From positions 62,001 through 126,000 of the forward strand of contig NW_017265149.1 of assembly GCF_001638985.1 (NCBI RefSeq): 64,000 bases of DNA, read 5' to 3'. The translations under genes and the position numbers were made by a program. The DNA comes from Phycomyces blakesleeanus NRRL 1555(-). Lineage: Eukaryota; Mucoromycota; Mucoromycetes; Mucorales; Phycomycetaceae. Below, in pieces: positions 37,766 to 49,919 of the stretch. The number at the start of each line of letters is the position of its first letter. Positions within the stretch are counted from its first letter, which is position 1. Below the pieces are notes generated by a model, which was not told the origin of the DNA, did not search any database, and was given only the letters and a program-made list of their open reading frames with translations.

Positions 37766-40594
37766 TTACTTCATTATGGTGCTGGAAACAAGTACATCAT
37801 GAATCCAGTTTGTAGCCAGCTTAAATACTTTAGAAGAACCCTTTGTCTTGATAAACTGGACACCCATTCCGCGCATTGTATTCCCACTCTTTTGTATCGG
37901 GTCAACAAACACCCGCACAGTAAACAAGATGGACTCTTGCGCTGACTGATCAATGGTCTGTGCGTTACGCAAGGGGGCAAAGGTAGGGCTTGTGTTGGTG
38001 AAGATCGGTTCTTGTCTAGGACTCTTTTGTAGACTGTCATCCCATAAGCCGAACATTGATTGATCAGAAGAGGCAAAAGGTGGAGAGTTGCGGTTGTGCT
38101 GCCCAGAAGAACTATTATTGTTATTATTATTATTATTACTATGATTACTATTATTATTATGATGATGATTAAAAGGAGATAAAGAAGGCGACAAAGACCC
38201 GGACTGGATCGAGAGTGGCCAGGACAGGAGCCGATCGTGCCACCGTCGGTTACTCTTGAGCTCGGGGGATTTTGGTGGGAGGAGGGGATTGGATTTGGTT
38301 TTTTGGACTGAGGGATGAAGAGAGAACACACAATCGAGTGAAGAAGAAGTGGTGTGATGGTATGTAACACCTAGTATTTGACACACAGATGCGATCAACA
38401 GTGCAACCGCATGTTCGTCGTGTTCAGCAGCATACAGAGATTCGTCGAATGCGAACGCGTGGGTGGCAGTAGTGGCGGTGATAGGTGGTGCTGTTGAACA
38501 CGACTTGACCGAGTAGTGGTATATGTGGTCTTTGTTGACAGACGGATTTAGCTGAGGTAAGTTGAGCGCAGATGTGCTTCGGCGCAACAGTCGATCAGTT
38601 GTGCTCTCGACATGAAAAAGACGCGAGAGACGAGATGTGGGGTGAGGCTGTGAGTATCGGAGATCGATGTGCGAGAGACGCTTTTGGAGGTCCTTGAATA
38701 AAAGACCACAGACTTGTTCTTGGTAAGGAATGTTGTCCTGAAGGACAGGAGAGTGGGCTGAATTGGATGTGAAGTATATGGAAGGGTGCAAGGGATGGTA
38801 TACAACAGTTCGATTGGCCTTTTGCATCTTTTGGCTACCATTTCCATCATGACCATTACGACCATTACTGTTGCCGCTGCCACTGCCGCTGCCGTTGCCG
38901 TTGCCGCTATCCAAATCTTGTCCCACCCGTCGATCATCACCATCCCTTTCCCCGGTTACCAGCATCAGGTCAGCCATGGTCACATCAGGGCTGTCTTCGA
39001 AAACGTCTTTGAGTTTTCCGTGATCGTTCATCCATGGATCATTTCGAAGCGCATGTCGGACTCCCCGACGTTTCTTCCGATCAAACGCAAGGCATTTCTG
39101 GATAGTCTGCTTTAGTGCATCGCTGAGATGAGCTGGCATAGGATAATGACGACTCAAGACAATCTTTTTAAGCTCACTAGCAGCTAAAAAAAAATATAAC
39201 AATATTCGAGTTAATAGATAGAAATAAAGGTAGCTCAAAAGAAGAAATCATTCTTGTGTACGTGTGTTCTTGTGTGTTCTTGTGTATGGGCTATAAATAT
39301 TCTAATTATTCCCCCTCCCCAAAGAAAGAAAAGATAAACTTACTGCGAGCGTGAGAGAATAACTCAAAGCCAGCTGTCATTCTAAACAAAGTGATTCCAA
39401 GGCACCAGCAGTCTACTTCGGGACCCACATATTTTTGGCCACTGATGATTTCTGGACTGTAATAAAGCATTGATCCTACAAAGATGCAATACCCTTGTTA
39501 ATAAACTATTAAGCTTGTATATAAATACCTATATATATCTTTGTGTTCTTGTGTGCTTGTGTAATGTAGTATTAAACTTACCACATATTGTTCTTAATCG
39601 ATGAAGCCCATATCGATTTCCAAGTCCAAAGTCTGCTAACCGTACTTGACCTTGAGGTGTCAACATTACATTGGGTGCCTTGCAAAAATCAAATCCAAAC
39701 AAATAATAATTAAAGAATTGTTATTATTAGACAAGATTAAATACAAGCCGTTCTTTAATAGTAATTATTATTAATATTATATAGATAGATACCTTTAGGT
39801 CCCGATGAACAACCCATCTTCTGTGGCAATAATCAACTGCAGAAACCATCTGACGAAAGATGGCTCGGGCTTCGTTCTCTCCCAATAGCCCGTCAGATCC
39901 GATCAGGTGTTCGTCTAGGTTCATTCCTGGTACATACTCCATCACCAGAAACAAAGAATCTGCTGTTTCGATTGTCTCGTGAAGGTGTACGATGTTGGGA
40001 TGATCCAACAATTCCATCAATACTACCTCGCGTACCAAGCGAGACATTATACGATAATCATGAATTCGTTTATCGATTACCTTTTTATATATATATATAT
40101 ATTTTACACGTATAAAAAAAAATAGCAGTAAATGATTGTTAGTTATAAAAAAAATATAAATATACATTGATTTTCTATACCTTTATTGCAAATCTCTCGC
40201 CTGTCAGGTAATGCTGAGCCAAAATAACTCTGCTAAACTTTCCATCTCCAAGAGGACCAAGGAATGTGTATTGTCCGATTCCTTGAAGTAAGGTATCTAT
40301 GTTTGGTGGTCTGGTGGCTTGCTTTGGTTTACTCGGCGTAGAGCGCGGGGAATTTGGTTGTGGAGGGTTGTTTGGTGGTAAAGGGTCCTGATCCTTGCGA
40401 GTTTTGTGATATGTACGACTATTGCTGCTGTTATTATTATTATTATTACTGCTGGTGCTGGTACTGGTGTTATTATTATTTTTAGTGCTGGCAAAAGTGG
40501 GATCGGTATAATTCTGGATATCACAGACAGGTGGTTCTGCTTTTGGACGTGAGGGGCGACGACGTTGGAACGAACAACTGAGGCGAAGAGACAT
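37766..40594 (-). CDS. Ser/Thr protein kinase with KA1-like C-terminus, 782 aa
   Basis: Minus-strand exons 40594-40181, 40080-39793, 39678-39582, 39475-39344 and 39183-37766 join in frame. After a disordered Asn/Ser-rich N-terminus the kinase domain begins: Gly-rich loop GPLGDGKFSRV (113-123), ATP-binding Lys138, HRDLKAPN with catalytic Asp232, DFG with Asp250, SPE in place of APE, and EVDCWCLGITLF for the D-x-W-x-x-G element. The order and HRDLK type place it with CAMK/AMPK-related kinases. After a long disordered linker with Gly/Asn and Ser runs, the tail contains a segment starting AVALLIASVCQILGVTYH and ending MGVQFIKTKGSSKVFKL, which resembles the KA1 domain that lets MARK, Kin1 and septin-linked kinases bind acidic membranes. 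Membrane or bud/tip-localised signalling is an inference. In HRDLKAPN the usual PEN is APN, keeping the metal-binding Asn237. Confidence 0.88.
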
Positions 40595-41780
40595 AAAGGA
40601 AAGGAGAGATAGAGAGAGATAGAGAGAGAAAGGGAAAGAATTAGAAGGGAAAGAAGGTTAAAATAAATACAAATATATATTATGGGAAAAGATAAGAAGT
40701 AAAATAATCTTACACGAGTATCAATCTGAGCAGGTGAATATTTACACAAAATAAACTAAATATATAAATATAAATATAAATATTAAGACTAGATACAAGC
40801 CTAAGAAGATGTACACAGACTACACAAGCAAAGGACACACAAGCAGAGACACCTGCAAGCAAGCCCACATACATACACAGTAAAATAAAATAAAAAGTCA
40901 AATATATACTATAGCTATATTCTATAATATAGTGGCTGTTGGAAAATAACGGTAGTAGTGATAGTAAAACAAGAGTTTTTAATCGTGTACAAAGCTATTT
41001 TTGGGTAGGCTATTCTAAATATCCAAAAAAGACACACTAATCAATTAACCCACTAACTAATCTTTCAACATGTACGTATCATATATCAGTAAAATGATCT
41101 TCATACTGAAATTTTATGTTTAATTCTTTTAAGCTCTCCAATGATACCAAAGATAAAATACATACAAACTAACATATATAGATATTGTTCTTGATGTTGC
41201 TGTTGTTGTTGTTGTTTTTAGTAACTTTTTCTTTTCTTTTGTTGTATATAAAATGTCACTCCAACAGTTAACCAAACACCAAAATATTACCAAAAGTAAA
41301 GCTACAAAACACGTGGGACCAATGGGGATGAACATGGTTACATGGACACTTTCTTCTTTCTTCCACTATATGATATGCACTCAAGGCGATCACTCTTAAA
41401 ACGGTACAGACGGCGTTTAAATAAAAATTCCTTTTTTGGATAGGGTTGTTCATGTCCAGCAAGTGAAAAAAAAAATTAATAGATTTATGTAAAATAATGC
41501 AGTGAGATGCAATGGGTAAAATAAAATAAATAGACAAATAGAAGAGGAAGAAGAATAAGAAAAATAATATATAAATTTAAGAAAAAGAAGGATAAATATC
41601 GACCAAGAAAGTAAAGAAGTAAAGAAACATAAAATGAAAGTAATTTTTAGAGTGTGTGAATGAATAGAGTGAGTAAAGGGAAGGGGTAGGGAAAGTTTTG
41701 TCCTTTCTTTTATGTATAACATATAATAAATAAATCAAAATTAAATTAATATTATTAATAATAATAATATTATTATTATT
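40595..41780. other. Promoter-side spacer between kinase and ankyrin genes
   Basis: This is the 5' region of the kinase and the 3' region of the ankyrin gene, both on the minus strand. AT-rich with GAGA-type repeats near 40610-40635 and AT/AAT runs near 41750-41780. No further gene is supported. Confidence 0.55.
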
Positions 41781-43787
41781 TTATGAAAAGAAAAGACCAT
41801 TCTTTGCCAGTCTGGCAGCAAGATGACCAGGTACCTCTTTGGCCAATTCCTCTTCCCGTCGTTTGTCCATCTTCTTGGCCCCAACTGCACCGGCTCCCTT
41901 AAGATAGTCGACCACACGCTTGTGGTTTCCTGCTTTGGCGAGGTCAAGAGAGGTACCCAATTTCCGTGGCACATAGGCATTCACATTAGATCCGCAACGT
42001 TCCACAAGAAGAGTAACCACCTCTAGTCTTCCACTACGAGCTGCCCAGTGTAAAGCAATTTCGTCCTTTTGAGACGGTTGGTTGGGTGGGATGTGGCAAG
42101 ATTTGATCAAGTATGTCACAATACCAGTGTGTCCTGAAGCAGCAGCATAATGCAATGCGGTATTACCTACAATAAGCAAAAAAAAAAAAAACAAAAAAAA
42201 ACACGGAAAAGTTAAAAACTTTGTTGCATTTCTTGTTGTTGTTTTTTTTTAAAAAAAAAAGTACACATAGAAGCAAGGGAATCCGAAAAATAATAATAAT
42301 AATATAATTATATTACCTTCATTGTCAGTCAAGAGAGCCAGATCGTTGTGGGTTACACTCGAGATGTATTCCACCACAGTAAGATGGCATTTTTCAGCCG
42401 CGACATGTAATGCAGTCTTGCCCTTTTGTCCATACCCGCGAGCAGTCATCAAATCACCGCCTGCCTGGACAAGAGCCTGCAGACCTGGGAGCCAGCCCAC
42501 GGACGCAGCCAAATAGCACGGAGATATCTTGTCTTCTTCGGTGATTGCCAAAGACATGGCATTGGGGTTTGCACCATGCTGCAGCAATAGCTCAAGCGAT
42601 GTAATAGCCTTGACTGCAATGGCAGCATGAATCAGTCCATAGCCATATTGGATTCCACGCGAAGAGAGCGTTTGGTTTGCTGTGTTGGGAGACCCACCAC
42701 GTCGAAGAAAATTGCTGATTAAAAAAATAAAATAAAATTAAAACAACGCATTAGAAAAATTAAGCTCTGAAATTTCTCCATACTAATATATATATATATA
42801 TATAGCCACACAAATATGTGTATGTATGGTATATAATGTATTTTACCTGATGATTTTCTCAACTGCAGAATCAGTAGATTTGCTTTTGGCAATTGTTTCC
42901 CAGAAGCTGTCTGATCCTCCAAAGGTCAATGGATCGACGCGGTGCTGTTTGGCGATTGGCTGGAAAGCATTGCGTGGTACAGAAGGGCTGGAGTGTACAG
43001 AAGACCCAGAAGACCCAGAAGAGTTCACAGATGGGACAGTCGATGCCTTTCGTTGGAGATTTGTGTTATCAGATGTGGCTGGGATAGAAGAAGATTGTGT
43101 GTCGGTGAGAGGTGCTGCTGGGTGGGGGTTACTGGAGTTTGACTGGCCGCTCAGAACACTCTGGGTAGCATTGGAGTGGCGCCGGGCGGTCTGAAATGAA
43201 GGGGTATCATTGAATGCTGAGGTGTATTGAACATGGGATGAAATGGAGGATGCAGAGGAGGTCGGGACAGGTCTCTTGATGGCCTCTGCCGGAGAGACAT
43301 CATAGATTGTTGTGCCATCAATTGAGAATGAAGGAGGAGGACTGGTGGGTGTGAGAGGACAAGAAGGAGGAGACTGGAACGAAGATTTTTGCGGACCTTC
43401 GACTGATGAACCTGATTCAATGGACAGGCTTCTTGGCCTTGAAGACTGTTGTTGTTGTTGAGCCATTTCCGCTGCCTTTTCGAATCTTTTCTTAAAGAAC
43501 TGCATCTCACGTACAGCCTTCTCGTAGCGTCTCTGGTGTTCGCTGGTTGCGATCTTTAGTTCTGCGTTTTCGAATTCGAGATGGTCGGTGCGTTGTTTGA
43601 GCATATTGACCAGACGTGCATGATCTATGGCCATATGTTTGATTTCTGACTTCATTGCCTGTCGAAGGGTTTCGTTGTTGATGTGTTGAATAAGGTCAAG
43701 AATGCTGTCCTGATGATTGAATCTCCAGTCATCCTGTTGGGCAGATTCAAGTTGCATTCGACCATAATTAGAGGTGATATCTTCCAT
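41781..43787 (-). CDS. Ankyrin-repeat protein with N-terminal coiled coil, 574 aa
   Basis: Minus-strand exons 43787-42847, 42714-42317 and 42166-41781 join in frame. The N-terminal 120 residues are charged with heptad character (HARLVNMLKQRTDHLEFENA), suggesting a coiled coil. About 190 residues of Ser/Pro/Thr-rich disorder follow. The C-terminal half holds ankyrin repeats: clear copies read GYGLIHAAIAVKAITSLELL, GKTALHVAAEKCHLTVVEYI, NTALHYAAASGHTGIVTYLI and EIALHWAARSGRLEVVTLLV. The C-terminus is Lys/Arg/Glu-rich. Such proteins are protein-protein adaptors; no enzyme domain or membrane segment is seen, so the partner is unknown. The gene follows the kinase on the same strand, but the 1.2-kb spacer gives no reason to link them. 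Confidence 0.88.
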
Positions 43788-45156
43788 GAGTGAGTGTTTA
43801 TATCTGATTTTTATTGTTTTTAATTTTATACGAATATAAAAATAGAGAGAGAATAAGTAAGAGAGTGGGGAGTAAGGTAGTATTCTTCTTCTTTTCTTTT
43901 CTTTTTGGTTATTGGTTTGAATATATAATTTAATATATTATATATTAAAAATATAAAGTACTTTTGTACTTGTTTCTTTTAAGAATGAAAATAAAGAAGT
44001 AGAAAGAAATGAAATGAAATGAAAAAATATAAAATATAAATAGAGGATAAAGAAGAGCTTCGATACATGTTCCTGACTGGCTATTTAAGCTTCTGGTTTT
44101 CCCAAGTATCTGTTGAGTTTGGTTGAGTGTGACGTGATTTATGGTTTGTGTGAGAGAGAGAGAGTATAAAAAATAAAAATGGTTTATTGTTTCCCGATTT
44201 GGGATGGAGTTACAGAAGTACAGGTATAACATTCATTGTGCTTCCCGGATATTCTTTTGGATAGACAAGAAGGCATATGTGCACTTTGCTTGGCTTGACT
44301 TAGCTTAGCTTAACTTAGCTTATATTGGCTTACATGGCATTTATACTAGACAACAGACATACAGACATACAGGCAGTAATTGTTTGATTACCCCAAGTCT
44401 AAATTCTTTTAAAGAAAAAAAAAAGGATAATGAATTTTGTAATATAGCTTAATTTCTTGATAATTAAGCATTGGAAATATTGAAACACAATTTTATCTTG
44501 ATAGCAATTCTTTTTACATAATTTATATATAAATATTTAATGAATTCTGATCTCTTGTGCGTATATTATTGTTATTGAAGGACGTAAATTTGGTGTACAT
44601 TAAAATTCAAGGGAAATAAATAAATACTATAAAGGGGATTTGCTTGTGGAGATTTGGGGAATTTCCATGTGAGATAGTTTATGTTGATTATAGGCATTGG
44701 TTTATAGTGTGTGTATGTCAGCAATAATACAAAAGAGAAAGTATATTCCTAGTCTGCTATTGTTCTTCAGTGGGCGTCTGGTTCTTAATGTACTGTACAA
44801 TCGATCTTACACATCTTTCAACTATATTTAAATATAAATATAAGAGTGATAATTTATATTATATTATATTTATTTTTAGTGTACGATGGGAAATACAAGA
44901 GGGAGGGTGAAGAGTGAGAGAGAAAGATTATATGATATATTCTCCCCGCTTGTTACACTATCAGAATTTTGCACCTCCACAGCATGTCTTAATTAAGATA
45001 ATCATGAGCACAACAAGATCATATAGCCAGATTATAATTATACAGACTATATAATAGGTTTAATTCCATGTGATATTACCACAGTGTTGACAAGTTAGCT
45101 TTTGATTCTTCCCTCGTTTTGTTCTCACAATACCCATTTGAAGATTTGAAGATTTA

Positions 45157-45230
45157 AATCAAATCAAATCAAATTCAATTCAATTCAATTCAATCGAATT
45201 GAGCTGGTTTGGTTTGGTTTCTGTGCGTTA
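45157..45230. repeat. Compound pentanucleotide array (AATCA, TTCAA, GGTTT)
   Basis: AATCA units pass into TTCAA units and then, after a short spacer, into GGTTT units, all of length five. Confidence 0.8.
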
Positions 45231-45952
45231 ATAAGTTGTTTATAAATACATATCTATCTATCTATCTATCTATATTTTACAGCATAAAAATCAACAAAGA
45301 AAGACAAATAGATATCCTTTGAGTCATAGATATGTATGGCATATGAATCAACTGTACTTCTTTACCAAAATAAATAAATAAATAAATAAATACTTCTTCC
45401 TTTGTATTGGCGCTTGAATGCACTATTATTTCTATAAAATAAAAAGGCTATTGGTACATGAATACTTGTACCTATTAGTTATCTTTGAGCAAACAATAGC
45501 CACCCTTGGCTTTACACACGTAAAAGAAAAAAAAGCACCCACCAAGTGGGACATGTATGCGGGAAAGTGTGGAAAACAAATGGTACTACCAACCTAATAA
45601 TACCAAGACTTTAATAGCCAAATAATCAAAATATTAAAGTAAAAATATAATATATAGATACTATCAGTCTAGTTCGGATGAGTACCTCCCTCCCCTTCCG
45701 CCTTTCTATCATCCAAAATAGAAAGTCGTCAAACTAACCGAAAACAAAAACAAAAACAAAAAAATAAATAATAGTATTAATAATATTATTGCTCCTAAAT
45801 TATTATCAACACCTCTTTGACTACTCTTGATATACACTTGTTATCTTTGTACATCTTCTTTTCTATACATACAACATATTCAAGCCAAACAACGTCAAAT
45901 AATAACCAAACCCAAAAGAAGAAAATAAAAGAGGTGTTCTTTGCAAAGAAAT

Positions 45953-45998
<46 letters not shown>
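45953..45998. repeat. Compound (AC)n(AT)n microsatellite
   Basis: About twelve AC units directly join about eleven AT units, roughly 260-300 bases upstream of the Zn2Cys6 coding sequence. Confidence 0.9.
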
Positions 45999-46258
45999 TA
46001 CATATATTTAATATATGAAAATAAAATAAAAGATAAAATGGTAACACACAACGACCTTGTCTTTACAATCCTTCCTTTCTTTTTATTTATTTATTTGCAC
46101 TGTCACTGGCACTGGCATTGGCATTGGCATTTTTTTTTTCTTTATCATTTTTACAAAAAAAAATTATTCTATTTGAGATATGTCACTAAGAGAAATAAGC
46201 GATAGAAGAACACATCTTACAAATGGCATTCATGTTCTACGGGTGATTTTCCATTCAG

Positions 46259-49200
46259 GTCTCGAAAGGTACAAAGAGCGTGCAAGGTCTGTCGAACAAA
46301 AAAGATCCGTTGCGATGGTGGTAAGATGATTCATTCTCATTCTCAATTCATTCCACAATCACAAAGCAATCATGTCAATGATCATTCCAATAATAATAGT
46401 AATAATAATCATCCTTTTACTCTTTTCATTTAAATGAAACTAAATGAAATAAATTATTGGTTATTGTTTGTTAAATATTAGCATCACCTTGTAAAAGATG
46501 CGAGGAAAACAATATACAGTGTGATTATGACCACCCCAGAAAAAGGTCAAGCAATCCCACACAGCAAGATGACATGCTTCTTCTATCCGAATTAGATACC
46601 AGTAATCAATCAATCTACACAAATCCTATCAATAGTCCTCTGCAGTACCAAAGAACCCCAGTTGGATTCTCGAGTCTATTGTACGAATCAATACACATCT
46701 CATCCGACACCCGTTTACCACCTCTCTTTTGCGATTTCTTTCACCTGTCAGTCCAACCGTCGACAATATGGAAGTCACTGGTCCACATCTTTCAAAAAAA
46801 ATCTCAAAAATCTCAAAAAACCCAAAATTCTGACAGAAGCCATCAAGAAGAATTGAGGGCAATCATTACAGAAAGCTTGGGATTGTTTTCAGTCCATAAC
46901 ATATTGTACAGCTCCTTTATCGACATGGCCCATCTCCAGAACGTAATGTCTTCAGTAGTCGCCAACCCGCTCGATAAATATAAGAGTGCGACCGAATGGC
47001 TGCTCATAGATATCATCGTGGCCCTCACTCTTCAGGCTGCCCACCGTACTTTACTTTCGGTTTGTTCCGATGTGGCACCTGACATCCATCACTGTTCCCA
47101 GTCATTTTATTCCCAGGCCAATCGTCAATTTTGGCGTTTGACCTATCCAACAATACCCGAACGTGAACCCAATATGGTCCTTTCCCAAAACCTTGTTCGG
47201 GCAGCCATTCTTATATCTCATTACCAATGTACATCGATTTCAGAAGACCAGGCTCTGGTAACTCTAAGGACCGGCGTAGGATTTGCCCAGATATGTAAAC
47301 TGTCAAGCTACAGTGAGATGACCATGATGCCTATGATGCCTAAAGCCGCCATTTTGGACACCGAAGAACAGCAGCGGCTGTGTATCCTTTACAAGACTTT
47401 GATCGGATGGGACACATGGTTTAGATTCTATCTTTATCAGCCCAACCCAGGCTACCAAGACAATACTGTTGATCATTGTCTCAAGTTATTCGACTCGAAT
47501 TTTTATTACACACAAGGAAATCAACAACGAGTTATCCACATCATTGAGATATACACATCTTTTATAAAAAGTCTTTTGAGGTCTAGAACAAGTCCAATTG
47601 GTGTACAAACCATCAAGGTACAATAACAACAACTCTAATGTAGACAGTTGCACACAAAGATAGAGACCCTGTTTATCTTTCAACTCCAATTTAAACAAGT
47701 TTATATCCTAATCGTTTTGTTTTGTTTTGTTTTGTTTGTTTTTGTTTTTGTTTGTTTGTTTGTTTTTTTCTTAAAAGGATCAATTTGACTGGTTAGAAAG
47801 AGCATCTTTGATTAACTTGAGTAACACCCGCAGTCCTCAAAACAAGTATCAGTATCCCACGGAACTTACTAGCTGCTCAGCCTCTGTCATATCTCTCTAT
47901 CATCAAATACTCATCCTTCAAGTAACATCATCTTTTTGGTCCTTACCATATAGCCAATCATCATTAGATAATAATCAGATACTAGTCAAGATATGCACGT
48001 CTGATGCTGCCATTGCTGTTGATGTTGATACTGATGTTGATACTGACGCTGATGCTGACGCTAATACTGAGGACGAAGCTGAAATTGAGACCGAGGCTGC
48101 CGTATCCGACAATGAATTGTCTTTTTACGAATGTGGAGCAAGCATGTGCATTGAAGCATCAATAAAAGTAATCCAAATTGCAAATGAATCAATTTCCCGA
48201 AACACCACCGCCGCCGCAATCATGTCCGATGTTCATCATCCCACCCTACTTCATGCACTCTGTTGGGCTGTATCTGGCATGATATCATCGATCCAAAACG
48301 GAAGCCATCATTCACCAAGACTTTCACCAATCCTAAACACAAGCACTTTGACAAGAACAAGAAAAGACGACCAGAGTTGTACAAAGTTTTCGACATCATT
48401 GTCCAAATTAAAAGCCTTGCTAGAACACCTCGAGTCTGTCGCTCCAAGCCAAAACCAATGGAAGAACCTTGTGGAATTGTTGAATACCGCAGCTGCGGAT
48501 ATACCTAATACTCCTCCTACTAACCTCACAGGATCTCTCACACCAGATAGCCAAGATTTTAAAGATAACACGCTACCGAGTATTAGTATTAGTATCAGTA
48601 GTAGAAATAGTAGTAGTAGTAGTAGTAGTAGTGGCAGTGGCAGTGGAAGTACGGCGTGTTCCTTTCCTATTACCGAGCCTACAGATAAAACAAAGACCAA
48701 AAATTCCCGAGTCAAAAAGAAGAGACCATTCACTTATCTGACGAATAATAATACAATTGGATCGGACCAGAATATACAAAAAGAAATCAGACAACGAGTA
48801 CGAGTGAGATCGAAATCTGGACCGATCAAGATTGACTACGCCCAGAGTCCATTTTTACCACCGTCAGCCAAAGAATCACTAGTGACTGAAAGAGATTCAC
48901 AGCACAGTCATATTATGGGAAATGAAGACCAGTGGGTGCCTGCGCCATTCACAACATCTTTGCAGACCTATCCAGCCCTGAAATCCCCAAAAGCAAACAC
49001 CCGACCACGTGTGAAAAGGACACGCTCGTGTTCGGATAGTTACAGCAGTCTGGATATGGACGGCCTAAATAAACTCTCGTTGGCATTGGATATGTGCTCT
49101 ACGGTTGGAACCCGCTGTAAGCTCAGTACGCTACCTGGAGAAAGAATTGCAACAAACACAAAAACCTTTCAGAAACATGTGTGGAGTGGTCTAGAGCCCA

Positions 49201-49919
49201 ATATTCCGACCTGTCCTCCGCCAATTCTCAATTACCTTAACTACCAAAATAGTGGTTATCACAAAGAACAGCCGTCTGAAATGATCAATGTAAACAAGGG
49301 TCTGGACAAAGATTTTTTTAATGAATCGACAGGCATGATAGAAACACTTCACCAACCAAATGTTCCGGCCTCGCTTTCGATTTCCACTACACCCAACCAA
49401 TCTGTCCACAATGGTTCCGTGTTTGGCTACTTGTCAGACATGAGTCCAATTTTATCAACAGGCAATCTTCCCTGTGAAAGACAGCCGACGACATTATTCG
49501 AAGAGACACAACCATCAAAAGAAGAAAAGACCTTTTTGTGGGCTTATAATAATAGCAATAATAGTGATAATATACGTTCAGTTCAACAGAATTCATACCA
49601 GGGTACCGAAGATAGATCGGTAAAGGTAGACGAATTGAGAAGAGATGGATCTTGTGACCTCTTTTACACTTCTGTCACTCCTCAAATCACACCCTGTTCC
49701 TTATTCTCGTCACCATTGCCATGGACGAATCCTCCGGCCTACAGTTTCCAAAGAGCGGGATTTGGACAAAGTCGTAGTAATCCAATGAAATCTACTGCTG
49801 TTGGTCTGTTTGAGCACTCTACCGAGTATGTGTCCAGTTCTTCAACATCACCACAGGAAACTACCTGGGAAACCACATCTAAGGAATTTCTTTTGTACCC
49901 CTGGGATTCAAGACACTAA
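46259..49919 (+). CDS. Zn2Cys6 binuclear-cluster transcription factor (5' end unresolved)
   Basis: Exons 46259-46320, 46482-47617 and 47778-49919 join in frame to at least 1112 residues. The DNA-binding cluster is split by the first intron: C-x2-C-x6-C-x5-C-x2-C-x6-C, reading CKVCRTKKIRCDG then ASPCKRCEENNIQC, a perfect fungal Zn2Cys6 pattern with the usual basic KK-R spacer. A helical middle part (about 130-330, with NPLDKYKSATEWLLIDIIVAL and NLVRAAILISHYQC) fits the fungal-specific transcription-factor (MHR) region. The last half is disordered, with poly-Ser from AGT repeats and an Asp/Ala/Glu-rich acidic stretch (about 480-500) that could activate transcription. In the cluster's frame a stop lies at 46203 and no ATG occurs between it and the cluster, so the start codon is in an upstream exon; an acceptor-like CATTCAG ends at 46258. 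Confidence 0.85.

Larger units (their letters stand above)
43788..46258. other. Divergent-promoter interval between ankyrin and Zn2Cys6 genes
   Basis: Genes leave this 2.4-kb interval in both directions. It holds GAGA-like repeats near 44150, GCTTA-type pentamer repeats near 44285-44325, the pentamer array at 45157, an ATCT array at 45251-45274, the CA/AT block at 45953 and a GGCATT array near 46100. The first exon(s) of the Zn2Cys6 gene probably lie in its last few hundred bases; I could not fix them. Confidence 0.5.

Noticed and set aside
42826..43194. Plus-strand frame of 122 codons opposite the ankyrin gene
   Set aside because: Shadow of the Ser/Pro-rich minus-strand exon; no family likeness.
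48308..48733. Minus-strand frame of 141 codons with Leu-rich runs
   Set aside because: Produced by the AGT (Ser) repeats of the Zn2Cys6 gene on the plus strand.
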